DNA of 38,120 bases from a virus, in the IMG/VR virus record IMGVR_UViG_3300045257_000050, positions 1 to 38,120 of that record; one strand, written 5' to 3'. Both the position numbers and the translations under genes were made by a program. Shown here in pieces: positions 1-6,656 of this stretch. Every line of letters starts with the position of its first letter. Within the stretch, counting starts at the first letter, position 1. The notes under the pieces are model-generated. The model was given only the letters and a program-made list of their open reading frames with translations, had not been told where the DNA came from and ran no database searches.

Positions 1-92
1 GGCTGTCCGATAGCGTTGCGCATTTCAGTGAGAACGCGCAGCGCCATCTGATCGAACTTCGCACGCTCCGCGTCTACTTTCGGTTCTTTCAT
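1..92 (-). CDS. Unknown small early protein, N-terminal part (gene crosses the window junction)
   Basis: Leftward gene running off the left edge; the 30 visible codons begin MKEPKVDAERAKFDQM. The start is supported by a GGGAGGAAAA ribosome site just upstream and by an ATGA overlap with the preceding gene. If the window is circular, the reading frame passes from base 1 to base 38120 in phase and continues to a TGA at 37916-37918, giving a 98-residue acidic protein. I do not recognise the family. It would be the last gene of the leftward early operon. The coding call is firm; the function is unknown. Confidence 0.75.
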   Translation of the reverse strand, partial: MKEPKVDAERAKFDQMALRVLTEMRNAIGQ

Positions 93-286
93 TTTTCCTC
101 CCTGACCGCAACGATGCGTATTCCGCGCCCGACCAATTCCGGCCACCACGCGACGCCGTAGCCGCGCATGGCATGCTCTGCCGCTCTGATCGGGCAGCGG
201 AACATTCGGCCACTCAGGCGCCCATCGGCCCGGCACACGGCGAACCATTCGCCCTTGTGCGCGATGCCGTTACGGTCGGCGCTCAC
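89..286 (-). CDS. Small hypothetical phage protein (65 aa)
   Basis: The GTG start overlaps the TGA of the ATPase gene upstream (GTGA) and its own TGA overlaps the next ATG (ATGA), so it is embedded in a translationally coupled chain. The protein is basic, with a conserved-looking opening SADRNGIAHKGEWFAVCRADGR and two tryptophans near the middle. The frame and overlaps support a real gene. No domain is recognised; a nucleic-acid-associated accessory role is possible from its position beside recombination genes, but that is inference only. Confidence 0.7.
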   Translation of the reverse strand: MSADRNGIAHKGEWFAVCRADGRLSGRMFRCPIRAAEHAMRGYGVAWWPELVGRGIRIVAVREEK

Positions 287-1344
287 TTGGCTACCTTTTT
301 GTAAGCCGCCGCGATGCGCTCAAGTGTCGCGTCGCGCAGTGCGTCGTCTGCAATCAAGCTCGCCGTGTCGGCTGCACTCTGGTACTTGCGTTTGGCAATG
401 AATTTGTCCACGTCCTCGACGATTTTCGCGTCTGGAACCTGGGCAGCAGCGTGCGGGTAACTGGTCTTCTCCCCATTGGCCGAGTTGGTATGCTCGACTG
501 GGTTACGCCCCGCCGCTGCTGACTCGGGTCCAGCACCGCCGCCCGCACCGTTCGGCGAAGGGAGACTTGCACCGTCGGGCGAGGCTGACTGCGGCGGCGG
601 GCTGGATTCTTTTGCGCCTGCGCCGGCCGCCCACTGCGCCAGGCGCTTGCCTAGTTGTTCGTCAAGCGGCCTTCCCTCCGGAATCATCGCGTCGAATGGT
701 TCGCGCATTTCTGAGATTGATAGGTCGGGTACGCCTTTGCAGTGCGGCGGCAATACCACGGTGAAAATGGTCTCGAACGAAACACGGTCAGACGCTATCG
801 GTTGCCATCCCAAGTCAATCGGCGGCTTTCCTGCGACTATGCGCAGCTTTTCTTTTGCGCGGAAGCAGAGGATTACCGGGCACTTGATTCCAAGCATCGC
901 GTAGATAAAAGCGTTCTCGTCTTTCTTCGGACGAATCCACGCGGCCCACGTCATGCGTTCGCGCTTTTTCCAATCGTCGGTCCCGGCCATGCGGTCAAGC
1001 TCTGCGTCGTGGTACTCCAAAAGTCCTCCGGGTCCGTCATGCATATGACTCGCGCTATCAATAATCAACACGGCTGGATTCAATTGCTTCGCGGCTTCGA
1101 TTGCTTCGGTATAACGCTGCGGGCTGTACGGCGGCGTAATGTCACACGCAACATATTTGAATTTGTCGGCGTACTGATGCCCGCGCGCACCTTCCGCATT
1201 CAGCATGGCTACTACTCCACCATTGGCAAGGCCGACAGCGATTCGATGCGCGCTCATGGTCTTGCCTGACTTCGTTGGTCCGGCCAACCCCACAATCAGA
1301 GGAGTGTCTTGCCTGACCGCCGGACGGAACATGAACGATCCCAC
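283..1344 (-). CDS. Sak4/Rad51-like phage P-loop ATPase (single-strand annealing/recombination)
   Basis: A 353-residue ATPase with Walker A GPTKSGKT at about residues 22-29 and a Walker B-type strand PAVLIIDSASH at about 90-100. The core runs to about residue 235. It is followed by a Ser/Pro/Gly/Ala-rich linker and a short helical tail. The pattern matches AAA_24-type phage ATPases, a group that includes Sak4 recombinases, which anneal single-stranded DNA, usually with a partner nuclease or SSB. The RecE-like gene three genes upstream fits this. The GTG start at 1344 follows an AAGGG site; an ATG at 1332 is an alternative. No SSB gene was found nearby. The ATPase call is firm; the Sak4 assignment is probable. 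Confidence 0.82.
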   Translation of the reverse strand: MGSFMFRPAVRQDTPLIVGLAGPTKSGKTMSAHRIAVGLANGGVVAMLNAEGARGHQYADKFKYVACDITPPYSPQRYTEAIEAAKQLNPAVLIIDSASHMHDGPGGLLEYHDAELDRMAGTDDWKKRERMTWAAWIRPKKDENAFIYAMLGIKCPVILCFRAKEKLRIVAGKPPIDLGWQPIASDRVSFETIFTVVLPPHCKGVPDLSISEMREPFDAMIPEGRPLDEQLGKRLAQWAAGAGAKESSPPPQSASPDGASLPSPNGAGGGAGPESAAAGRNPVEHTNSANGEKTSYPHAAAQVPDAKIVEDVDKFIAKRKYQSAADTASLIADDALRDATLERIAAAYKKVAK

Positions 1345-1345
1345 G

Positions 1346-1594
1346 TCAATACCCTTTTATCGCGTCGCCGCCTGCCTTTTCGCAGGTCGCGCGCCACCAA
1401 TGCGGCGAACGCTGGAACTTGAGGAAGGCGGAAACTTCAATCGGAAACCCGTTCCCGAGGCGTTCGAGGTTATCGTCGTCGGCAGCGGCAATAGCAGCGA
1501 ACAACGCCCGCTTGAAGTCGCCACAAAAGCGATATTGCCACTCAAGGATCACGCGCTCTTCGTCGTTGAGATCGGCGTAGCCTGGAATGTTCAT
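1346..1594 (-). CDS. Conserved small phage protein of unknown function (82 aa)
   Basis: Begins MNIPGYADLNDEERVILEWQ and contains a helical middle segment followed by the aromatic stretch SPHWWRATCEK. It starts within the stop of the upstream gene (ATGA overlap at 1591-1594) and ends one base before the GTG of the ATPase, so it is probably translated as part of the recombination block. I recall similar short proteins beside Sak4-like ATPases in other proteobacterial phages, but I cannot assign a role. Real gene, unknown function. Confidence 0.8.
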   Translation of the reverse strand: MNIPGYADLNDEERVILEWQYRFCGDFKRALFAAIAAADDDNLERLGNGFPIEVSAFLKFQRSPHWWRATCEKAGGDAIKGY

Positions 1595-1779
1595 TTCGCG
1601 GCTTCCTTCTTGGCATTCGTCAGCACGCGGGCCTTGCGCGGTTTCGCGTTCACCGCCGCGATGATCTTCGGCAGGTCGATCGCATCCACGGATTGCGAGT
1701 ACCGCTCCATTATTTCGGGGACAGGGCGGTCATCGGCTTGGCTGGCTGGCGTCCACTCGGTAATCAGTATTTTGAACAT
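1591..1779 (-). CDS. Conserved small phage protein of unknown function (62 aa)
   Basis: Begins MFKILITEWTPAS and ends in a strongly basic tail (KPRKARVLTNAKKEAAK). The start overlaps the stop of the upstream gene by one base and its stop overlaps the next ATG by four bases. The amphipathic N-terminal strand followed by a basic tail suggests a small nucleic-acid or protein-binding factor, but this is inference. It lies between the RecE-like and ATPase genes and probably belongs to the same functional unit. Confidence 0.78.
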   Translation of the reverse strand: MFKILITEWTPASQADDRPVPEIMERYSQSVDAIDLPKIIAAVNAKPRKARVLTNAKKEAAK

Positions 1780-2027
1780 TATTTTTGTTCCTTTGCGTCT
1801 GCTTTACCGAGTTCGTAGCACATAATCAGAGCCTCGGCCACCCATGCCAAGTCGCGGCTAAAGCGCACGTCTTCCGGTTCCATTGCATCGGATTCGAGTC
1901 GCGCTGTTTCTCCGTTGTGCATGATGCGGATATATCCAGCATATTCCTTGCCGCTGCCGTTGTTTGACACCCATCCTTTTTCTTCTTCGGACAAATCCTC
2001 GAAAGTCTGAATCGAAACTTTCAACAT
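1779..2027 (-). CDS. Small acidic phage protein (82 aa), unknown function
   Basis: Begins MLKVSIQTFEDLSEEEKGWV. This start was chosen because an AGGGAG site lies just upstream and because the start falls directly after the RecE-like stop at 2029. A longer upstream extension of the same frame reads as arginine/serine-rich antisense of that gene and is not credible. The N-terminal half looks like mixed strands; the C-terminal half (DLAWVAEALIMCYELGKAD) is helical. No family is recognised. It is coupled to the genes on both sides. Confidence 0.78.
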   Translation of the reverse strand: MLKVSIQTFEDLSEEEKGWVSNNGSGKEYAGYIRIMHNGETARLESDAMEPEDVRFSRDLAWVAEALIMCYELGKADAKEQK

Positions 2028-2028
2028 G

Positions 2029-2916
2029 TCAGTCTCCCTTGAAAACGTCTGCCATGTTGAACGGGATGCCGTCCTCGTCCGCGTCGGACTGCTGGCGCTC
2101 TTCGATTTCCGCGAGCATCCACGGGCGAGGTTCCGCCCAATGCACCCTGGGCGAGTAGGCGGGCCACTTCCCGGCCTCAAGGCACGATTTCCAGGTTGCC
2201 AGGGCTACGGACAGCTTCGCCTTGGCCAGCGCCTGCCACGCGGGCGCCAAGCCGATTAGCGAGCAGGAATACGGCGCTTTGGTCTCTTGCACAAGCGTTA
2301 CCACGCGGCAGGCCGTCGGGTCCGACAGCGAGTTGACCCCGCGCTCGTACAGGACGATGCCGATGTCGTAGCCTGGGAGCTGCGTTCTGATCCAACTATC
2401 CGGCGCCGCGGAGCCCGGTGTGGTCTTGAAACTCAGGCAAATCCTGCGATCCGCGGTCAACCAATCGGGCCTGACCTTGCAGCGCACGTCGTCCACATCG
2501 AAGATGATGGTCGATTCTGCTTCCCCGGTGCTGAACACCCCGGCGATCTCGCTGGATTCGACGAACGCCTGCGCCGCCTTGACCATCGTCCAGACTTCGC
2601 TCACCTTGCGCTCCAGGATCGGGAGCTTACCAGCCGCGCGGGCGTCGTCCCGCGCTTGCTGCGCCGCTTTCGTGCGCCAGTCGGGCGCGTCTACCACCAC
2701 CAGCGAGCTCGTGCCGCCCTCCAGCAAGCAAGCGTGTGCGAAGGTTCCGATGTCGGCGGTTGAGTTGTCGTCTCGCACGCGGTCCGGGTTCCATGGGCTT
2801 TCCGTCCAAGCGTGCAGGGGGCTCTTGTCCAGCAACGTCTGCGCTAGGCCGGCGCTAAACGCCTGCTCGTCTAAGTAGGCTTGCATCGGAAGATCAGAAT
2901 ACAGGCCTGGTTTCAT
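2029..2916 (-). CDS. RecE/exonuclease VIII-like PD-(D/E)XK protein with altered motif III
   Basis: 295 residues. The opening MKPGLYSDLPMQAYLDE resembles RecE-type phage nucleases. IGTFAHACLLEG is the usual helix carrying a conserved histidine, and KVRPDW (Asp151) matches motif II. The next core strand should read acidic-X-Lys, but here it is L-S-F-K-T-T: Ser162 replaces the expected Asp/Glu while Lys164 is kept. The family degrades double-stranded DNA 5'-3' and hands the strand to an annealing protein, here presumably the Sak4-like ATPase. The start at 2916 is set by an ATGA overlap with the upstream zinc-ribbon gene; a GTG at 2922 is also possible. The fold call is good; nuclease activity is uncertain. 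Confidence 0.8.
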   Translation of the reverse strand: MKPGLYSDLPMQAYLDEQAFSAGLAQTLLDKSPLHAWTESPWNPDRVRDDNSTADIGTFAHACLLEGGTSSLVVVDAPDWRTKAAQQARDDARAAGKLPILERKVSEVWTMVKAAQAFVESSEIAGVFSTGEAESTIIFDVDDVRCKVRPDWLTADRRICLSFKTTPGSAAPDSWIRTQLPGYDIGIVLYERGVNSLSDPTACRVVTLVQETKAPYSCSLIGLAPAWQALAKAKLSVALATWKSCLEAGKWPAYSPRVHWAEPRPWMLAEIEERQQSDADEDGIPFNMADVFKGD

Positions 2917-3089
2917 GCCCACCCCCTATCGCGGTCAAGTTGTTCGTGCGCTTCGTCGCGTTCCGCCGCCTCGCAATTGCGCGCTTCCCTGTTGCATTCG
3001 GATTTGCCGCAGGTCTCATACCGCTCGCCGAAGTTGTCGTAGACGCCCAATTCCTCGCCGCAGTAAAAGCAGTGCTGCATCTTTTTCAT
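2913..3089 (-). CDS. Small zinc-ribbon phage protein (58 aa)
   Basis: Too short for many gene finders but well supported: GGAG ribosome site, ATG at 3087-3089, and ATGA overlap with the RecE-like gene. The product begins MKKMQHCFYCGEELGVYDN, with Cys7-x2-Cys10 followed by Cys27 and Cys32 (ETCGKSEC), a typical four-cysteine zinc ribbon. The rest is a charged helix (EAAERDEAHEQLDRD). Similar four-cysteine mini-proteins are frequent in phage early operons. The role is unknown; DNA or protein binding is likely. Confidence 0.82.
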   Translation of the reverse strand: MKKMQHCFYCGEELGVYDNFGERYETCGKSECNREARNCEAAERDEAHEQLDRDRGWA

Positions 3090-3110
3090 GCTCTCTCTCC
3101 TTTGAAATTC

Positions 3111-3398
3111 CTACTTCGTCAATTCCATCAGCGTGAACGGCGATACCTGCTTGCTGAACACATGCGTTACCGATACTCCGCCTACGTTTTCAGGTTTAGG
3201 CGACAGGAAGCGCAACCTCTCAATTAGAATGCGAATGTCAGAGCGCAGGGCATCGTTTTCCGCCTGCATCGCGTTCGTCTGTATCGATCCAGGATACAGT
3301 TTGCCGACATACAGCCCGCTTCCGTCGGGGACCATAAATCGCACGGTCTTCGTCTCCCAATCTACGTTTGCGTTCAGCGGCCATTCTTCGCGGTGCAT
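3111..3398 (-). CDS. Hypothetical phage early protein (95 aa)
   Basis: Starts MHREEWPLNANVDWETKT and contains a strand-rich first half followed by a coiled helix (QAENDALRSDIRILIERLRFL) in the second. No strong ribosome site is seen before the start, so it may be translated by coupling to the gene ending at 3401. Codon use matches its neighbours. I do not recognise a family; the helix could support dimerisation. Confidence 0.65.
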   Translation of the reverse strand: MHREEWPLNANVDWETKTVRFMVPDGSGLYVGKLYPGSIQTNAMQAENDALRSDIRILIERLRFLSPKPENVGGVSVTHVFSKQVSPFTLMELTK

Positions 3399-3400
3399 TT

Positions 3401-3655
3401 CTAACGGCCTTGCTTCAATGGACTGCCATAGGTAGTTAAATCACCTTCTGCGGTGGTGACGTGGCGGTCCGCGCGTTCGTCCGGTTTGTCGTCGTGAAAA
3501 TCGGCTGGAGTCAAATTGAGTGCCCAGTAAGCTCCGCGCGCAAATCCAAGCATGTACAGATCGTCAATCGCAGGTATGCGAACAATTTTTGGCATTTCGC
3601 CAAGGTCAACTTCAAGCTGGCTGCGAGCAGCGGCTTTAATATCTGATAAATTCAT
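3401..3655 (-). CDS. Hypothetical phage early protein (84 aa)
   Basis: Begins MNLSDIKAAARSQLEVDLGEMPKIVRI. The ATG at 3653-3655 overlaps the TGA of the upstream zinc-ribbon gene. The middle segment DLYMLGFARGAYWALNL is a conserved-looking hydrophobic helix; the C-terminus is short and polar. No domain is recognised. Gene reality is supported by the overlap and by codon pattern. Confidence 0.72.
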   Translation of the reverse strand: MNLSDIKAAARSQLEVDLGEMPKIVRIPAIDDLYMLGFARGAYWALNLTPADFHDDKPDERADRHVTTAEGDLTTYGSPLKQGR

Positions 3656-3828
3656 TTCTCACCCTCCCTGATCCGGCGCTCTTCCCATTCGTCGCCCGGC
3701 GGGCCTTCCGCTGCGATCTGCGCCTTGACGCACGCGGCGCAGGTATAGTGCCGCCCATCCAACACGCCGCCTTCGTCATAGTCCATCTCGCCCTCTTTCC
3801 CGCAGGAGTCGCAGATTTCGTAGCTCAT
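3652..3828 (-). CDS. Small zinc-ribbon protein (58 aa)
   Basis: The start at 3828 (MSYEICDSCGKEGEMDYD) is set by an ATGA overlap with the gene upstream; a longer upstream frame is not needed. Two CxxC knuckles are visible, Cys6-x2-Cys9 and Cys31-x2-Cys34 (YTCAACVKAQ), making a compact zinc ribbon with an acidic linker. The C-terminus is a charged helix (DEWEERRIREGEK). It is one of at least four Cys-rich mini-proteins in this operon. Function is unknown; metal binding is likely. Confidence 0.8.
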   Translation of the reverse strand: MSYEICDSCGKEGEMDYDEGGVLDGRHYTCAACVKAQIAAEGPPGDEWEERRIREGEK

Positions 3829-4127
3829 ACGATCAACACCTTTCGAATGTTGATGCTGCACTGATCTGGTTTATCCGATTCACCGTACCAGCACAGCAGC
3901 CATTGCCAATCAGCGGGCGCGCATTGCCGATCGAAAATCCCATCATGCCGCCGCCACATTTTGCCGGGGTAAACGCCGGTCGGCAGGGTACTTGAGTATT
4001 CATGTAGCGCCTTGAATGTGCAATCGGTCATAAGCGCGTGCGTCTCGTCAATCGTAATTGCGCTCAACGGTGGCTGATCCCAATGCGCGCCGAGCGGATC
4101 AGTAATCGCAGGAATCACGCTTTCCAT
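3825..4127 (-). CDS. Conserved phage early protein of unknown function (100 aa)
   Basis: Begins MESVIPAITDPLGAHWDQPP and ends with the motif CSINIRKVLIV. Central features are DETHALMT and GVYPGKMWRRHDG, then an aromatic run WQWLLCWYG. I recall this pattern (TDPLG..W.QP, THALM, GVYPGKMWKR, C.IN.RKV) from many proteobacterial phages, where it is annotated only as hypothetical. It overlaps the basic mini-gene upstream and the zinc-ribbon gene downstream. A beta-rich fold is likely; the role is unknown. Confidence 0.8.
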   Translation of the reverse strand: MESVIPAITDPLGAHWDQPPLSAITIDETHALMTDCTFKALHEYSSTLPTGVYPGKMWRRHDGIFDRQCAPADWQWLLCWYGESDKPDQCSINIRKVLIV

Positions 4128-4279
4128 TTTGGCGCCCTCGAATTGCGGTCAAGCACGTAAATCCCGCGCTTCCTGAGGTACGCAATCGCCCTCGCGCGCT
4201 TCTCGTCCATCGTCACCGCTCGGGGCAGGGGATCAGTCGGGCGCTCGATCTGCTTTACTAGTCTGAGGCGAAATTGCAT
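4115..4279 (-). CDS. Small basic phage protein (54 aa)
   Basis: Starts MQFRLRLVKQIERPTDPLPR behind a perfect AGGAGG ribosome site spaced for the ATG at 4277-4279. The product is very basic, with a helical stretch DEKRARAIAYLRKRGIYVLD that resembles a small DNA-binding helix pair. Its 3' end overlaps the downstream gene by 13 bases. Not recognised. The strong ribosome site suggests high expression, so it could be an early host-takeover protein, which is inference. Confidence 0.75.
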   Translation of the reverse strand: MQFRLRLVKQIERPTDPLPRAVTMDEKRARAIAYLRKRGIYVLDRNSRAPKWKA

Positions 4280-4310
4280 GGCATCCTCCTAGAAAATCCT
4301 CCCTGCGGTT

Positions 4311-4541
4311 TTACTTGGACTTGTATATCCGCATTCGCTGCATCTGGTCGATTGCTTGCCGCAAGGTACGTCCGAGATTGCCGAGACCAAGCCCTCGACA
4401 CTGAGCCGGTGGTTGCATCTTCGCGTGCAGTAATATCGGTTCCCTATTCGCCTCGGCTTCGAGATAGTCAAGGCGCTCTGCATCTTTACGCAGTTCGGCG
4501 AGCTCGGACGCGGGCACCTGGATTGCATCGTGCTCCGTCAT
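4311..4541 (-). CDS. Hypothetical phage early protein (76 aa)
   Basis: Begins MTEHDAIQVPASELAELRKDAERLDYLEAEAN, an opening helix seen in many short phage proteins (LRKDAERLDWLE). It ends with a basic helix QAIDQMQRMRIYKSK. The start lies in the ATGA overlap with the gene ending at 4538. The middle carries no recognisable domain. The coding call is strong; the function is unknown. Confidence 0.75.
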   Translation of the reverse strand: MTEHDAIQVPASELAELRKDAERLDYLEAEANREPILLHAKMQPPAQCRGLGLGNLGRTLRQAIDQMQRMRIYKSK

Positions 4542-4741
4542 GGCATATCGTCAATTTCTGCATACCCACACTCGTCGCAGGTCCAGACGTAGTAACCGCA
4601 GCCGTCCGCGTCGAATTCTTTTCTGCGCGTCCCGGTTTCATGCGGGCAGTTACCCATGGCGCGTTCCATCGCGTTATGCTCGCGCAGGGCCATCGCTTGT
4701 GCTTGCTCGCGCTCGATCTCGGGGAAAGCGTTGCGGCTCAC
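4538..4741 (-). CDS. Small Cys-rich, probably zinc-binding protein (67 aa)
   Basis: The GTG start at 4741 overlaps the TGA of the gene upstream (GTGA). An N-terminal helix (REQAQAMALREHNAMERA) is followed by a metal-site pattern NCPHETG ... VWTCDECGYAEI, that is Cys-x-x-His plus CxxC. This resembles short zinc-finger proteins of phage early regions. The non-ATG start and overlap suggest coupled translation. Role unknown. Confidence 0.75.
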   Translation of the reverse strand: MSRNAFPEIEREQAQAMALREHNAMERAMGNCPHETGTRRKEFDADGCGYYVWTCDECGYAEIDDMP

Positions 4742-5367
4742 GATTGGGCCTTGGTGATCGCCGCGCGGGCCTTCTCGCAGTCCAGACTGAAGTTGGCTGG
4801 AGATCCCTCACCCAGACGGTTAAATAAATACACAATGTCACGCTCATGCGATAGAACACGTTCGAGTGCAGCAAGCAGATCAGGCGCGGCGGAGATCAGC
4901 ATAGCATTGGCTCGATCTTCATCTGGGCTGATACAATGATCGCGATTCATCGTGTCTGCAACGGGGCCGTACCGATTGAGAATCGGCGCATTAATGGCAA
5001 AGAAACCTGGATCATCTGGAGACGGTTTTGGATCGCACTGCTCGCGCTCTGCTTCCCATTGTCCAGGCGTGTGACTCATTTTCCATCCCTCCCTCTCTCG
5101 CGTTAAAATCAGACCGCAGTCGCACCGTTCCCTCGGCCAATGTTCCCGATGCGGTGTGCGCAGCGACGCGCAACTTGGTGCATGCATATTTTGTGCGGGC
5201 GAATGCTTGCGGCAGAAGTTTATAAACATATTCCAAGTCGGCGACCATTCGCGTCTAACTTCCCCGTTCAGGCCATGTTCGCGCGGGTAGCAAAATCCGC
5301 ACCGCTCATCCGTGCGTGCCGCCATGGTTTGCGCGAATTGTTCATTGATAATGTTCGCTTCGATCAT
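4738..5367 (-). CDS. Cys-rich N-domain joined to an MSHTPGQW-type phage domain (209 aa)
   Basis: One open frame holds two parts. Residues 1-96 are Cys/His-rich (ERCGFCYP, FCRKHSPAQ, RCDCG). The rest begins MSHTPGQWEAE and contains ANAMLISAAPDLLAALERVL, a domain that usually stands alone in phages. The full start at 5367 (MIEANIINEQ) has GGAGA 7 bases upstream. An internal ATG at 5079 also has its own GGGAGGG site, so two products, one nested in the other, are possible. The junction could be a fusion caused by loss of a stop. Function unknown. Confidence 0.65.
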   Translation of the reverse strand: MIEANIINEQFAQTMAARTDERCGFCYPREHGLNGEVRREWSPTWNMFINFCRKHSPAQNMHAPSCASLRTPHREHWPRERCDCGLILTREREGWKMSHTPGQWEAEREQCDPKPSPDDPGFFAINAPILNRYGPVADTMNRDHCISPDEDRANAMLISAAPDLLAALERVLSHERDIVYLFNRLGEGSPANFSLDCEKARAAITKAQS

Positions 5368-5414
5368 TTCCATTCTCCGTGTGCGTTAAAATTCCATCGC
5401 CGCGGCCAGACTCG

Positions 5415-5567
5415 CTACCTGCGCGCCACTTCGTCCGAGAATGCTCTTTCCGCCTCGCCCTCAGGATATTCGTCGTAGTGTCCTGCCTCAACCCGTGCGT
5501 CGAATTCAGCATTCAGCGCGTCGCACCGTTCCTGCGTGTAGCCTGCGGTATTTTCGAGTGTGAACAT
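5415..5567 (-). CDS. First gene of the leftward early operon (50 aa), conserved unknown
   Basis: Starts MFTLENTAGYTQERCDALN behind a GGGAG ribosome site; an upstream in-frame extension lacks such a site. The pattern (T-x-x-NT-x-GYT, ALNAE, EAERAFSDEVARR) matches short conserved proteins I recall from many proteobacterial phages and prophages. It is mostly helical and acidic. As the promoter-proximal gene it should be made first after infection. Function unknown. Confidence 0.8.
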   Translation of the reverse strand: MFTLENTAGYTQERCDALNAEFDARVEAGHYDEYPEGEAERAFSDEVARR

Positions 5568-5610
5568 TTTTATCTCCCGGTTTCGCGCCGCCGCGCAGCG
5601 CACAGTTGCA

Positions 5611-5640
5611 ATCCTACGCATGTTTGTGCTAGTGTGTCAA
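5611..5640 (-). promoter_or_regulatory. Leftward early sigma70-type promoter
   Basis: On the minus strand a perfect -35 TTGACA (5635-5640) is followed after 18 bases by TAGGAT (5611-5616), about 45 bases upstream of the first leftward gene. It lies in the 102-base gap between divergent genes, so it is placed to drive the whole leftward operon. A GCACA/TGTGC inverted repeat (5600-5604, 5625-5629) spans the -10 and could be a binding site for the HTH protein encoded next door; this is inference. Confidence 0.6.
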
Positions 5641-5669
5641 CTATTTTGTAAATACGCGGATAGTATATT

Positions 5670-5876
5670 ATGACAGCAGACGAAGTGCGCGACTTGATAC
5701 GCGAACGGATCGGCGCTGGCACTCAGGTTGATTTGGCGCGCAAATTCGGCGTATCTGGATCATACTTGAGTGACGTTCTCAAAGGTTCACGCGAACCAGG
5801 CGGCAATTTGCTAGAAGCGCTCGGCCTAAAGCGAGTAGCGGATTACGTGCCCAAGCGCAAGGCGAAACCGGCATGA
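5670..5876 (+). CDS. Cro-like small helix-turn-helix regulator (68 aa)
   Basis: A 68-residue protein with a helix-turn-helix at about residues 16-45: QVDLARKFGVSGSYLSDVLK, then the common phage tail REPGGNLLEALGLKRVADY. It probably binds operators in the gap it shares with the leftward promoter and sets early/late timing; no partner CI-type repressor is visible. The ATG has no clear Shine-Dalgarno, and TATATT abuts it directly, which is unusual. Its stop overlaps the next ATG (ATGA). Confidence 0.85.
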   Translation: MTADEVRDLIRERIGAGTQVDLARKFGVSGSYLSDVLKGSREPGGNLLEALGLKRVADYVPKRKAKPA

Positions 5877-6079
5877 TCGCCACCACCCCGCCGGAACTGC
5901 CCGCCGAGCGGTGCGGCAACTGCTCGATGGCCGGGCCGGCTGACGACGCGAGCGGCGTGCTGCACGATGCAGGCTGGCTGCACTGCGCGCACCAACGCAC
6001 GTATGAGTACGTATCGCCGCGTCACGGTTGCCACTTCGATCCGTCGCGCTTTATCGCCAAACCGGAGCGGCAGGGATGA
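5873..6079 (+). CDS. Small Cys-rich, probably zinc-binding protein (68 aa)
   Basis: ATGA-coupled to the HTH gene. Motifs: ERCGNCSMA (CxxC), LHCAHQR and HGCHFDPSRF, giving four Cys plus His as in small zinc-binding phage proteins that end with a C-x-F-x-P motif. The protein ends 68 residues on and is coupled by ATGA to the next gene. Function unknown; structural zinc is likely. Confidence 0.78.
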   Translation: MIATTPPELPAERCGNCSMAGPADDASGVLHDAGWLHCAHQRTYEYVSPRHGCHFDPSRFIAKPERQG

Positions 6080-6345
6080 AAATCGCCATGCTCATGAATC
6101 GTCACCTCGCGCGCGCCGAGAACATTTTGGATGCGGCTGAGATTGTCCTCGACGACGAGCGGACTGAACTCGCTACTGATTTACTGCGCGCACTAGGCGA
6201 ACGTAAAATTGCCGCCGTCTGTCGCGTGTTTAATGCGTTCCATGCAAAGCAGCCGTGGAACGATGCGCAGCAGTTGCGGTGCTTGTACTTATGCTTTTGC
6301 GCAACGGCGCTCACTGAAGGATTGCCGGAAATGCTGCCAGCATGA
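6076..6345 (+). CDS. Helical hypothetical phage protein (89 aa)
   Basis: The start MKIAMLMNRHLARAENILDAAE is fixed by ATGA overlap with the gene before; its stop overlaps the next ATG. It is almost entirely helical, with DERTELATDLLRALGERKIAAVCRVFNAFH in the middle. A Cys-containing helix (CLYLCFCATALTE) near the end could pack in a bundle or touch a membrane. No family is recognised. Confidence 0.72.
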   Translation: MKIAMLMNRHLARAENILDAAEIVLDDERTELATDLLRALGERKIAAVCRVFNAFHAKQPWNDAQQLRCLYLCFCATALTEGLPEMLPA

Positions 6346-6656
6346 AAGAGTTGATCCCGCCGATCCTGCGCCGCCTGGGGCCGCTCTCAATCGAGCGCAT
6401 CGGCGCCGAACTCGGCAATCCGAACGATCGCACCCTGCGCGCTTGGCTCACTGCGCTACGCGACGAAGGGCGCATCGTGCAGCGGTACGCGGGCAGAAAC
6501 GGCATAAACGGGCGCGTCTATGCTTACGACATCGCGCCTGCGTACTCGCCGCTACCGACGATGCGCGCGACGGAATATCGCTGGCCGGTGCCAACGGGGT
6601 CTGACCCAGACCGCGTGCTCCGCTTATTCCGGCTGGATGGGCAGGGGGCAGAATGA
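6342..6656 (+). CDS. Winged-helix-like DNA-binding protein (104 aa)
   Basis: Residues 1-60 read as a winged helix: MKELIPPILRRLGPLSIERI, then RTLRAWLTALRDEGRIVQRY, with a basic wing (AGRNGINGRVYAYDI). The C-terminus ends with the motif GSDPDRVLRLFRLDG, which is common in similar phage proteins. It is coupled to both neighbours through ATGA overlaps. It is likely a regulator or DNA-associated accessory factor; the target is unknown. Confidence 0.72.
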   Translation: MKELIPPILRRLGPLSIERIGAELGNPNDRTLRAWLTALRDEGRIVQRYAGRNGINGRVYAYDIAPAYSPLPTMRATEYRWPVPTGSDPDRVLRLFRLDGQGAE

